NCBI RefSeq assembly: GCF_000421665.1
Contig: NZ_ATXL01000018.1
Span: forward strand, 1 to 42,553
Source of the DNA: Bavariicoccus seileri WCC 4188
GTDB taxonomy: Bacteria; Bacillota; Bacilli; Lactobacillales; Aerococcaceae
Reading direction: 5' to 3'
Length of the DNA stretch: 42,553 nt
Shown: positions 35,019 through 42,553 of the stretch, piece after piece
Layout of the letters: each line of letters starts with the position of its first letter
Position numbering within the stretch: the first letter of the stretch is position 1
Made by a program: the position numbers and the translations under genes
Notes under the pieces: model-generated
Database searches by the model: none
Told to the model about the DNA's origin: nothing
What the model saw: the letters and a program-made list of their open reading frames with translations, nothing else

Positions 35019-36287
35019 TCAGACCTCCTCTTTAATGGTAGCGGTTTTAGTTTCAGTTGTTTTTGATTCTGATGTTTCTTGTTCTGTTGTTTTTGTTTCC
35101 GACACTTTCTCAGAACTTGGCGCATCAGATGATGCTGTCTCTTTATCTTGATCTATCGCGATGCCCTCTTCATCGCCCCAAATAACGTCATATACAATAT
35201 CAACTAAAGAAGCTCTCGTCAGAATCCCTACCAATTTTTTGTCATCATCAACAACTGGCACATACTTCAGTCCTCTTTTGAGGATTCGTTGTAAGGTATC
35301 ACGTAATAAGGATGTCTCTTTGACATAGAAAACATCTGTATTTAAAATATCGCCTACACTTGTTGCTTTACCATGCTTACGGTCCAGGGTCTCAACATCA
35401 ATAAACCCTTTTAAAACGCCACTTGCATCTGTTACTAATAACGTATCAACCCGTCTTTCTCTCATCAATTTAATAGCTTCTTGCAATGACTTTTCTGGAG
35501 TGATCGCTATCGCTTTAGACAACATGACATCCTTGACTGGTACAAGATCAGTCTTTGCTTGAAGCAGACGATCCTCACCAATCAATTCTTGGACGAATTC
35601 ATTTGCGGGATGTTGTAAAATATTTTGCGGTGTATCGAATTGAACGACCTTTCCTTCACTCATAATCACGATTTGGTCAGCTAATTTAAGAGCTTCATCC
35701 ATATCGTGTGTCACGAAGATAATCGTCTTACCTAACCGAACTTGCAGATCCTTAATCAGATCTTGTAACGAATCCCTCGTAATAGGGTCAAGCGCGCCAA
35801 AAGGCTCGTCCATCAAGATAATATCTTGGTCTGCTGCTAACGCCCTTACCACACCAATCCGTTGTTGCTGACCACCGGATAATTCGTTAGGATAACGGTC
35901 GAGCATTTCGCGTGGTAGTTCGACAAGATCAATCATTTTTTCTGCCGTTTTATTACGTTCCTCTTGACCGACCTTAAGTAATTTTTGCACTAGCGTAATA
36001 TTATCGCGAATCGTCATATGAGGTAGCAAACCAATACTTTGAATGACATAGCCGATCTTACGACGCAATTCTACAGGGTCCATCTCAGCAACATCTTTAC
36101 CCCCGATTAATACCTTTCCTTTAGTTGGATTGGTCATTCGGTTGATCATCCGCATACAAGTCGTTTTACCACTACCACTTGTTCCGATAAAACAGATAAA
36201 TTCCCCCTTATCAAAGGACAAATTTACATCCTCAACAGCGACCTTTCCTTCCTTATAAATTTTCGAGACATCTTTAAACTCGATCAT
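35019..36287 (-). CDS. opuCA: Osmoprotectant ABC transporter ATPase OpuCA-like with CBS pair and long tail
   Basis: 422 residues, ATPase of a compatible-solute importer for osmotic stress. The N-terminal domain has Walker [10 protein letters not shown], signature [16 protein letters not shown] and Walker [14 protein letters not shown] with switch [13 protein letters not shown]. Residues about 255-375 contain two CBS domains that sense ionic strength in OpuA/OpuC. The last 40 residues are a Thr/Glu/Lys/Ser-only tail ([20 protein letters not shown]), not usual for the family. AGAGGTG precedes the ATG. First gene of the operon. Confidence 0.92.
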   Translation of the reverse strand: MIEFKDVSKIYKEGKVAVEDVNLSFDKGEFICFIGTSGSGKTTCMRMINRMTNPTKGKVLIGGKDVAEMDPVELRRKIGYVIQSIGLLPHMTIRDNITLVQKLLKVGQEERNKTAEKMIDLVELPREMLDRYPNELSGGQQQRIGVVRALAADQDIILMDEPFGALDPITRDSLQDLIKDLQVRLGKTIIFVTHDMDEALKLADQIVIMSEGKVVQFDTPQNILQHPANEFVQELIGEDRLLQAKTDLVPVKDVMLSKAIAITPEKSLQEAIKLMRERRVDTLLVTDASGVLKGFIDVETLDRKHGKATSVGDILNTDVFYVKETSLLRDTLQRILKRGLKYVPVVDDDKKLVGILTRASLVDIVYDVIWGDEEGIAIDQDKETASSDAPSSEKVSETKTTEQETSESKTTETKTATIKEEV

Positions 36288-36674
36288 CTTTTCACCTCTC
36301 GTTTTTTATCTTTCAAGCCTTTATCACACCATATAATTACGTCAGCGCCTTTAAACCCCTGATGGACTTTCGCTTCTTAGGATAACCGAAGACATTCTAT
36401 TGGTTCACAATGCTTCCCGCATACAAACAGTATATTTTGCGAATTATTAGGTCTAATAACAAAAATATAAGTTATCTAACGAGCTCTTTATTGTGATAAT
36501 TTCAAAAAGTCTGACACTATAATGATGCCCTAAATCTCGATTTTGTTCAACTGATAAAAACTGATAATGCTCTTTTTAAACTTATTATGATACTATAAAT
36601 ATTATCCTGTGAGAACTAACTGACTCAATCTACAGACAAGCCTTGTGAGTTTGGGTCTGTACCCACTAATATGC
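36288..36674. other. Gene-free spacer upstream of opuCA
   Basis: 387 bases of AT-rich sequence between the opuCA start and the end of the secreted-protein gene, both on the minus strand. The opuCA promoter must lie here, but I cannot pick it with confidence. Confidence 0.4.
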
Positions 36675-37139
36675 TCAATAAACTGATTCCTTGCAAAAAG
36701 TCCTATGCAGTTTAGTCTCTATCTCAAGACTCTTGAACGGCATAGGGCTCTCTTCTATTTCTTCTATATTAGTTGTTGGAATGCTAAACATCCCAATTTT
36801 TATGTTTCTCTTTGCGATTATAGGATGGTCTCTTTTCTTTACGACCATAGATTGCTTAGGAATCAAGCTCCCTTTTGTCCAAACATCCTGTTGCTCGCTA
36901 ACCATCTTGTGGTAACTGACCAATCGCTTGGCGTCTAAGGCTCCGTTCTCAATTGCTTCTTTAGTGGCTGCCTTACTATTAATATCCGATTTTTGAAAAG
37001 TAATATCTGGCTGAGATGCAATTGGATTGTTTGAATCGGATTTTTCTACTGCAGATACAACAGACGGGAATATCGTAATAAAGGTTAATACAATAAGAGT
37101 TAATGCTTTAATTTTTTTCATGTTATCACATTCTTTCAT
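36675..37139 (-). CDS. Small secreted protein of unknown function
   Basis: 154 residues. The N-terminus KKIKALTLIVLTFITIFPSV then VSAVEKS is a classic signal peptide with cleavage after VSA. The mature part (about 120 residues) is hydrophilic, has a run of Lys/Arg (VVKKRDHPIIAKRN), one Cys near the end and no recognised domain. The start could be this ATG or the ATG at 37121 (MKKIKA). Neither has a strong ribosome site. It stands alone, without a clear terminator. Confidence 0.6.
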   Translation of the reverse strand: MKECDNMKKIKALTLIVLTFITIFPSVVSAVEKSDSNNPIASQPDITFQKSDINSKAATKEAIENGALDAKRLVSYHKMVSEQQDVWTKGSLIPKQSMVVKKRDHPIIAKRNIKIGMFSIPTTNIEEIEESPMPFKSLEIETKLHRTFCKESVY

Positions 37140-37386
37140 TAATCCTTTTATAATGTTATTGTAATTTTAGTATGTTATCCTGTCTGAGTAACAACAAAAT
37201 CACCCTTTCATTAGGGATGTTGCTTCTGCTAATTTCCACCATAATAGTGGTTCTATTTTCACTAACAGTTTTAAGAAAAAGAAATAGGAATATATTTCTT
37301 TGACCCCTTTAACTTGTAACATACCATTAAATGACGAAAACTAACTGTTTTAAACTAAAAGTACCCAACTGGAGGCGTACAACATC

Positions 37387-38337
37387 ATGAAAACCATCAC
37401 TATAACAAATACAGATATCACCACTAGTCAAATTGTTTTAGGTATCATGCGTATAGCAGCTTTGTCCCCAAGAGAAGCTGGTCAAACGTTAGCGACTGCT
37501 TACGACCATGGTATGACGTTTATCGACTCTGCAGATATTTATGGTAAGGGGGATTCTGAAACGATTTTCGGAAATGCCTTAAAACATTCAAACATTAGTC
37601 GCGATAGTCTCTTTATCCAGTCAAAAGCAGGTATTATCAATAACAACGTTGCTACAGACGGGTTCCCTCTTGGCCATCGTTATGATTTTTCAAAAGAACA
37701 CTTAATTAATTCTGTCGAGCATATTCTAAAACGTCTACAGATCGACTATCTTGATTCTTTTTTACTTCACCGTCCTGACCCATTGATGGTCTTAGATGAA
37801 GTTGCTGAAACTTTCAATATTCTGCACTCTTCTGGCAAAGTTCGCTATTTCGGCGTTTCTAACTTTAACCCTCAGCAAGTTGAAATGCTCCAATCAGCTG
37901 TTTCTCAAAAGCTCGTATTCAATCAAGTGCAATTCAGTTTAGCTCACAGTGGTATGATCGATTTTGGCTTACATACTAACATGGAAGATAAGTTTTCAGT
38001 GAACCGTGATGGGGGAATTATAGAGTATTCTCGTCAACACCATATCACCTTACAAGCATGGTCACCGTTTCAACATGGCCAAATAGCAGGGACCTTTATC
38101 GATGATCCTAATTACCCAGTTCTGAACCAAAAATTAGAAGAGCTGGGGGAAAAGTATGGTGTGTTAAAAAATGCGATCGCCACGGCATGGATTTTAAAAC
38201 ATCCAGCACAGATTCAAGTTGTTCTAGGCACTATGACCCCAAAACACATCATTGATAGTGTTAAAGGTGCTGATGTTTCTCTGACAAATCAAGAGTGGTA
38301 TGATCTCTATTTTGCAGCTGGACATGATCTGCCTTAA
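37387..38337 (+). CDS. Aldo/keto reductase (YdhF-like)
   Basis: A 316-residue NADPH-dependent oxidoreductase. The tetrad is visible as FIDSADIYGKGDSE (Asp, Tyr), IQSKAGI (Lys) and SFLLHRPDPLM (His). GKVRYFGVSNFNPQQVEMLQ and VVLGTMTPKHIIDSVKGADV follow the family. GGAGG lies eleven bases upstream of the ATG, slightly long. Substrate unknown. A strong terminator follows. Confidence 0.88.
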   Translation: MKTITITNTDITTSQIVLGIMRIAALSPREAGQTLATAYDHGMTFIDSADIYGKGDSETIFGNALKHSNISRDSLFIQSKAGIINNNVATDGFPLGHRYDFSKEHLINSVEHILKRLQIDYLDSFLLHRPDPLMVLDEVAETFNILHSSGKVRYFGVSNFNPQQVEMLQSAVSQKLVFNQVQFSLAHSGMIDFGLHTNMEDKFSVNRDGGIIEYSRQHHITLQAWSPFQHGQIAGTFIDDPNYPVLNQKLEELGEKYGVLKNAIATAWILKHPAQIQVVLGTMTPKHIIDSVKGADVSLTNQEWYDLYFAAGHDLP

Positions 38338-38430
38338 TGGTTGTAACACTGGTATAAATGTTATAAACGATTCAATTATTATAATTTATATGTTGTAAGT
38401 AGATGTTATTTTAAAGTTAATAAAGGTAGA

Positions 38431-38465
38431 AAAATGAGGCCTATATGAATGTAGGCCTCATTTTT
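38431..38465. terminator. Terminator after the aldo/keto reductase
   Basis: AAAATGAGGCCTA, eight-base loop, TAGGCCTCATTTTT. It can also serve the convergent ABC exporter operon. Confidence 0.9.
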
Positions 38466-38607
38466 CTTGTTTTTTCTTTTAAATAGCAATAAATATCACT
38501 AAACACCATTATTTTTAATCGTCATTTTTAACTCACTTTTTAGTGATAGTTCTATTTCGAGTTCTATTCGCAGTAATAGTCGTAGTTTTGTTCTATTGAC
38601 AGATATT

Positions 38608-39381
38608 TTAGACGTTCTTTCTTCTGAAGACAAGAAGACCTAAGCCTAGGAATAGAATGATATAAACAATATTTCCTATGATCAACTCATCAGTCGTTAG
38701 ATGCGTAAAATCTATCATAACTGATTCACTATCGATTTGATTCGGTAGGTTCAACATATTGATGGGATTCCACTTCAGCCAGTTCCACTTCTCAATCACC
38801 ATCATCATGAGCCCGGATAAGATCGAAGAGGCAAAGTAGAAAATGATACCAGCAGAAATGGCTGCTGCAGAGGTATTGAAAAAGCATGAGATCATCAGCA
38901 CTAGACTAATGATCAGCCACAATCCAATAAAGTTTCCTAACATGAAGTAGCCCATCGACTCTATAATCGTGCTCGAGCCCTCGAGTTTGTCACTCAATGA
39001 AATATCCGGGAATAGGATAAATTTCAAGCAAATGTTGGTGACAAATATGAGTAAATAGAGGTAGATCGAATAAAGAAACAACGTGATCCATTTACTTGCT
39101 AATACCTGATTTCTCGAATAGGTCCGATACAACAGATCTTTAAGGGTACCATATTGAGATTCCATTGCGATCATCGTACTAGCCGCCGCAATCATGACGA
39201 AAACGCTCCATGATAAACCACCGCCAAGTTGACTAACGACAGAGGGAGGATCAATGATATTTTGATTTTCTCTTACGAAAATCAAAAAGATGACCATGTA
39301 GGCAACTAGCAAGACTGATACAGCAATAGTCGATTTTTTCTTCGTTAATTTAAATAGTTCTTGTCTGACCAATGTTCCCAT
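38608..39381 (-). CDS. ABC exporter membrane subunit (ABC-2 type)
   Basis: 257 residues with six predicted helices and a short Arg-rich C-terminus (VFRRKNV). The pattern FKLTKKKSTIAVSVLLVAYM at the N-terminus and SQYGTLKDLLYRTYSRNQVL is that of ABC-2 permeases of the BcrB/lantibiotic-immunity kind. The start codon overlaps the ATPase stop by one base (TAATG). Confidence 0.82.
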   Translation of the reverse strand: MGTLVRQELFKLTKKKSTIAVSVLLVAYMVIFLIFVRENQNIIDPPSVVSQLGGGLSWSVFVMIAAASTMIAMESQYGTLKDLLYRTYSRNQVLASKWITLFLYSIYLYLLIFVTNICLKFILFPDISLSDKLEGSSTIIESMGYFMLGNFIGLWLIISLVLMISCFFNTSAAAISAGIIFYFASSILSGLMMMVIEKWNWLKWNPINMLNLPNQIDSESVMIDFTHLTTDELIIGNIVYIILFLGLGLLVFRRKNV

Positions 39382-40295
39382 TATGCTTCCCCCTTCGAAT
39401 CCGATAATAGCTCTAACAAGATAGACTCAAGATCCTCATCTTGATGATCAACATCTTGTAACTGGATATTCTTTTGAGAAAGCAGCTGTACCACTTCAGT
39501 CAAGATACTGTCAGAGGTTTTCTTGATCCTGATCGAAGCTAACGCCTCAGGGTCTTTGGCAAGCTCGTAACCTTCTTCAAGTAATAGTGCCTTGGCTGCT
39601 GCATCATCAGAGGTTTTGATCACTAGATAGTGCGCTGAATCAGCAGAAAGATCACTCATTGTGACTTGCTTAATGATCTTACCCTTATCAATGATGATCA
39701 TCTCGTCAGTGACTTTACTTAATTCACCCAAGATATGACTTGAGATCAAGAAAGAGGTCCCACTTTTCGCTAAGCCTATGATCAACTCCCGGACATCACG
39801 TGTCGCCTGTGGGTCAAGACCATTCATTGGTTCATCAAGAATTACTAATTCTGGTTGATTCAAGATTGCCAAAGCAATCCCTAACTTTTGTTTCATCCCT
39901 AATGAATAAGATTTTGCCTTACGTTTGATATAAGTCGTCATCTTTAACTCTGAAATGACGTGCTCGATGCTCTCCGTATCTTTATTGGTGGAGAATAAGC
40001 GCAAATGATCATAGCCTGTTAAGAATGGATAAATACCTGGGTACTCGATTAAAGCCCCTACTTTCCCTAACGCTTGATGACTGGTGATTGAGACTTTACT
40101 ACCATCAATAGTGACCTCTCCATTATCAAAATCAATCAAGCCTAAAATGATTTTCATAATGGTTGTCTTCCCCGCACCATTTGGACCAACTAAACCGACT
40201 ATCTTACCTTCTCCAATAGTAAAAGATATATCATCTAGTACTACTTTCTTACCAAACTTCTTAGATAGCAATGTTGCTTCTAATTTTGTTGTCAT
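39381..40295 (-). CDS. ABC exporter ATPase (BcrA/lantibiotic-immunity type)
   Basis: 304 residues. Walker A GPNGAGKTT, signature YSLGMKQKLGIALAIL, Walker B LVILDEPMNGLDP, switch ISSHIL. The C-terminal 80 residues are the extension of BcrA-type ATPases. Such pairs export or expel antimicrobial peptides or form immunity pumps. AGGAGG is placed well for ATG 40295. No two-component system is adjacent. Confidence 0.87.
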   Translation of the reverse strand: MTTKLEATLLSKKFGKKVVLDDISFTIGEGKIVGLVGPNGAGKTTIMKIILGLIDFDNGEVTIDGSKVSITSHQALGKVGALIEYPGIYPFLTGYDHLRLFSTNKDTESIEHVISELKMTTYIKRKAKSYSLGMKQKLGIALAILNQPELVILDEPMNGLDPQATRDVRELIIGLAKSGTSFLISSHILGELSKVTDEMIIIDKGKIIKQVTMSDLSADSAHYLVIKTSDDAAAKALLLEEGYELAKDPEALASIRIKKTSDSILTEVVQLLSQKNIQLQDVDHQDEDLESILLELLSDSKGEA

Positions 40296-40544
40296 AACAC
40301 CCTCCTATTGCCAGTTAAAACCAGTATCATAAAACGGGTCTCTAATGATAGCTCTTTTAATTAATGATCGACCCATTGATCAATTGAATCAATTGAATCA
40401 ATGTTTTAAAGTATAGCGATTTATAGTCTTGCTGTCATGAGCCTTAAGACCTAATCTGTTATTGACAATCATTAACTGGTATAACTGGGGAATAAAAATC
40501 TCGTGATTGAGCATTTGAGAACTACTAGGTGGAATACAAACGAA

Positions 40545-40573
40545 AAGAGGAGTTGCTCTAACAACTCCCTCTA
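40545..40573 (-). terminator. Hairpin, minus-strand terminator-like
   Basis: GAGGAGTTG, six-base loop, CAACTCCCTC. On the minus strand T-rich sequence (CTCTTTTCG) follows. It may end an old gene that lay between here and 40.8 kb. Confidence 0.5.
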
Positions 40574-40619
40574 GATAGTAGCACCGATTAGACTACATAT
40601 TATTCCCTTGTTTTTCATT

Positions 40620-40745
40620 ATTTTTTATGTGCCTCCCCAACATGAACTCCAGAAATTGTCGTTAGATTTGTATAAATATAGTGTGAAAATTTACCTGATC
40701 CATTTGAATTAACAAAAACGTGTAAATTATCGGCATGAGAAATAT
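40620..40745 (-). pseudogene. Possible remnant of a small secreted protein gene
   Basis: On the minus strand ISHADNLHVFVNSNGSGKFS continues with HYIYTNLTTISGVHVGEAHKK and a stop. Upstream the frame is closed by TAA and no start is seen. It sits directly before the terminator-like hairpin. The composition resembles the C-terminus of a small exported protein. The rest of 40296-41120 shows no gene. Confidence 0.3.
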
Positions 40746-41120
40746 TTTAACCGATAAATAGACATGGAACACTTAGCAATTCCTTCATTCAATTGCTAAC
40801 TTTAAAATTCCGCATTTTTATTTTTCCCCACTACTTACACTAAAATGTCTTTCTCCAACGACGCTTGTTTTATACCCACCATCCTCTGAGATCTCAAATT
40901 CTCAATTTTGTTATTGATCAACTCTATTGAACACATAAAAACCTTATTATATCAAAGTTCCCTTTTTGTTTAATACGGTATACTTTATTGAACTTTTTTC
41001 AAATTAGTTTTGAAAGGTCATGCCAAATTGACTTACCAGTTAAAATTTATGAGAATATCTTTTGCATTATCAAAAAGAAGCGTTTACACTTTATGTTAGA
41101 TAGACAAAGGAGGGGTGATA

Positions 41121-41237
41121 ATGGACTTTTGGTTGTTGATTTTTTGTATTGTTTTAATTGGAATAGGGGCATGGGGATTGGTTTCAAGAGCAAAATGGTT
41201 AGATGAACTAATCAAAAAAGGGAAAAAGAAACAGTGA
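41121..41237 (+). CDS. 38-residue single-helix membrane peptide
   Basis: Starts behind an excellent AAAGGAGGGG site with six bases to ATG. The peptide MDFWLLIFCIVLIGIGAWGL then VSRAKWLDELIKKGKKKQ has one hydrophobic helix (residues 2-21) and a basic tail. Its strong ribosome site and the gene 40 bases downstream on the same strand suggest cotranscription. It could be a regulatory or toxin-like peptide, a pheromone precursor, or a partner of the next protein. No family was recognised. Confidence 0.6.
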   Translation: MDFWLLIFCIVLIGIGAWGLVSRAKWLDELIKKGKKKQ

Positions 41238-41277
41238 TTTAGCAGACTTTACCAATACTTATTTAGGAGGGCTTTTA

Positions 41278-41793
41278 ATGAAGTTAATAATTAAATTAGC
41301 AAGGACAATATTCCTATTAGGCATGTTCATTGTTGCAACAACCGATAATGTTAAAGCAGATTCTGTATCAGATGAAATAGGTATAGATCAAAACACCGTT
41401 GCAACTTCTCAACCAACCGTCTTTGAAAAAGGGGAAACAATTGAACAAGTTGTCAATGAAATAGACTCTTTTTATCTGTCTCAAGACACATCTTCATCAG
41501 CGCTGATACAACCGTTAGCAGCTCCGGGAACAAAATGGGGCGAGGGCACAGTTGTTTGGGATGGTAAGGTAGGACATTACGTTACTAATTATTTTTGGGT
41601 TAAAGGTAGTAACATGAGTACTTTAAACGTTGTCGGAAAAGCTCAAAGGAAAGCAGTTACTGCAAAATATGGCAGTGTGAGTGCAAATACGTCTTATAAG
41701 ATGAAAACTACTCAACACATTACTCAAACTGCTTCACAAACACAAGAGTATATAACAATATCTGCAGAAGCATGGTGTTATGGTAGAGATTAA
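41278..41793 (+). CDS. Exported 171-residue protein, possible peptide precursor
   Basis: AGGAGGG lies upstream of the ATG. Residues 1-28 (MKLIIKLARTIFLLGMFIVA, then TTDNVKA) form a signal peptide with probable cut after VKA. Residues 29-80 are acidic and Ser/Thr-rich, like a pro-region, ending SALIQPLAAP. Residues 83-171 (GTKWGEGTVVWDGKVGHYVT onward) are beta-prone, basic, and have a single Cys near the end (EAWCYGRD). The general layout recalls secreted bacteriocins such as lactococcin 972, but I cannot show homology. Function unknown. Confidence 0.6.
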   Translation: MKLIIKLARTIFLLGMFIVATTDNVKADSVSDEIGIDQNTVATSQPTVFEKGETIEQVVNEIDSFYLSQDTSSSALIQPLAAPGTKWGEGTVVWDGKVGHYVTNYFWVKGSNMSTLNVVGKAQRKAVTAKYGSVSANTSYKMKTTQHITQTASQTQEYITISAEAWCYGRD

Positions 41794-41931
41794 TTTATAA
41801 TATTTTACTTAGTCAATATTAATATACCTCAGACACTATTAAATCAAATCTATCTAACTAATATTTATCTTATGCTTCATACAAAACTATTGCCTAAGTC
41901 TATATATTTCTTTTAGCATGATAATATACTT

Positions 41932-42183
41932 TTATTTTCGTCTAACCAAATTAGCTATCTTTTTGACGATTGCGATTAAAGTAACCAAACAAATTATTAA
42001 AAAGATACCTTCAAAAGTAAATACTATTACAGGAGGATTTATCCATATAATTAACCAAGTAAACCAAAGTGTTCCTGCAAAACACAACTTACCAAGTCCA
42101 TTTAGTTTTCTCTTTAAAAGCCATTCTATAAACCCTTCAGTTGGTTGACGTGAATTTTTATATTCATTCATTAATCGTTTCAC
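41932..42183 (-). CDS. 83-residue two-helix membrane protein, possible immunity protein
   Basis: Convergent with the exported protein gene and 138 bases from it. I choose GTG 42183 because AGGAG lies eight bases upstream (AGGAGCCAAAAAT-GTG). The frame runs upstream to 42204 without a site. The basic N-terminus (KRLMNEYKNSRQPTEGFIEW) is followed by two hydrophobic helices (about 30-50 and 55-73) and a basic end (KKIANLVRRK). Small basic two-helix proteins are common as bacteriocin immunity proteins, which is an inference from size and place only. Confidence 0.6.
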   Translation of the reverse strand: MKRLMNEYKNSRQPTEGFIEWLLKRKLNGLGKLCFAGTLWFTWLIIWINPPVIVFTFEGIFLIICLVTLIAIVKKIANLVRRK

Positions 42184-42222
42184 ATTTTTGGCTCCTATCA
42201 ACACGCTTTAAATTTATTCTAA

Positions 42223-42553
42223 CATTTTAAGGACTATCGCAAGCACTTTAAGCATTCCAATGTTAATACGCTTGAACAACTGATTTTTCAATTGGCTACC
42301 GGATAATCAACAGATTCTGCTGCTGATTATCTGAATAAAGATCAAGTATTTCCCGTCATTCTTAACCACAAAGTTGTATCCCAACCAACTATCTCACGTT
42401 TTTTTAAGCGGATGGATGAACAAACCATCAAAGATTTTTCGACATTGAATTTAGCTTTACTGGATCATTTTGAGCCTCTCAACAGTTCTTCAGAGTTGAT
42501 CATTGACGTGGATTCAACGCACTTTGATACCTATGCTCAGCAAGAAGCGATAG
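42223..42553 (+). pseudogene. IS1380-family transposase, truncated and interrupted
   Basis: The plus strand reads HFKDYRKHFKHSNVNTLEQL, then FQLATG, a TAA stop at 42304-42306, then STDSAADYLNKDQVFPVIL, VVSQPTISRFFKRMDEQTIK and IIDVDSTHFDTYAQQEA to the window edge. The DSAADYL, SQPTISRF and DxDSTHxDT motifs are those of IS1380 transposases, with the first catalytic Asp present. The stop replaces the codon normally Tyr in GYSxDS, and the N-terminus is missing, so it is dead unless read through. Confidence 0.75.

Noticed and set aside
34245-35151. Plus-strand frames inside the opuC genes
   Set aside because: Shadows of conserved minus-strand genes. The Val/Ser-rich one is the complement of the OpuCA tail.
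41278-41793. Assignment of the exported protein to the lactococcin 972 family
   Set aside because: Only the secreted layout and a Trp/Gly-rich start of the C-terminal domain are similar. The residue pattern could not be aligned with confidence.
1-42553. CRISPR array, tRNA or rRNA genes
   Set aside because: No regularly spaced direct repeats with unique spacers, and no tRNA or rRNA sequence was recognised by eye. A tRNA scan was not possible.

Overview
The window reads as chromosome of a low-GC Gram-positive coccus of the order Lactobacillales, probably Enterococcaceae (Vagococcus- or Enterococcus-like). This rests on strong AGGAGG ribosome sites, the ccpN-ppsR-ppdK set, an OpuC osmolyte transporter, a CopB-type copper ATPase with a CopY-type cop box, and IS3 and IS1380 elements of types common in that group. 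The genus is inferred, not proven.

Layout. Positions 1-3.7 kb are a mobile-element graveyard: a transposase N-terminus cut by the window edge, a complete IS3-family element (about 1126-2353), a chimera of two broken genes (DUF302 joined to a plasmid-type topoisomerase III), a serine recombinase remnant and the C-terminal stub of a YitT-type membrane protein. From 3.9 to 7.7 kb there is a class Ig aspartate aminotransferase, convergent with a methionine ABC importer (metN-metP-metQ). From 8.0 to 12.1 kb lies an N-acetylmuramate salvage operon (murQ-murP-murR) with a repeat array that looks like its operator. A photolyase follows at 12.4-13.8 kb. At 14.0-18.3 kb is the ccpN-ppsR-ppdK operon for control of pyruvate/PEP flux, preceded by an inverted repeat matching the CcpN box, and divergent from an old yellow enzyme.

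From 19.8 to 25.9 kb a seven-gene operon joins an ABC importer to a glycerophosphodiesterase and a PHP-domain hydrolase, suggesting uptake and breakdown of a phosphodiester-type compound. After a 0.9 kb decayed stretch come a ClC channel (26.8-28.0), copB (28.3-30.4), a YjjG-type HAD phosphatase, a D-2-hydroxyacid dehydrogenase, and the opuCA-CB-CC-CD osmoprotectant operon (32.8-36.3).

The last 6 kb is accessory-like: a small secreted protein, an aldo/keto reductase, a two-gene ABC exporter of the bacitracin/lantibiotic-resistance type, then a compact unrecognised cluster (41.1-42.2 kb). That cluster holds a 38-residue one-helix peptide, a 171-residue exported protein with a possible pro-region, and a convergent 83-residue two-helix membrane protein, and is followed by a broken IS1380-type transposase. 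It is the best candidate here for an undescribed system, perhaps a bacteriocin-like peptide with its immunity protein, but no family assignment could be made.

No tRNA, rRNA, CRISPR array or replication origin was recognised. Many intergenic regions carry degenerate short tandem repeats of about 9-14 bases.
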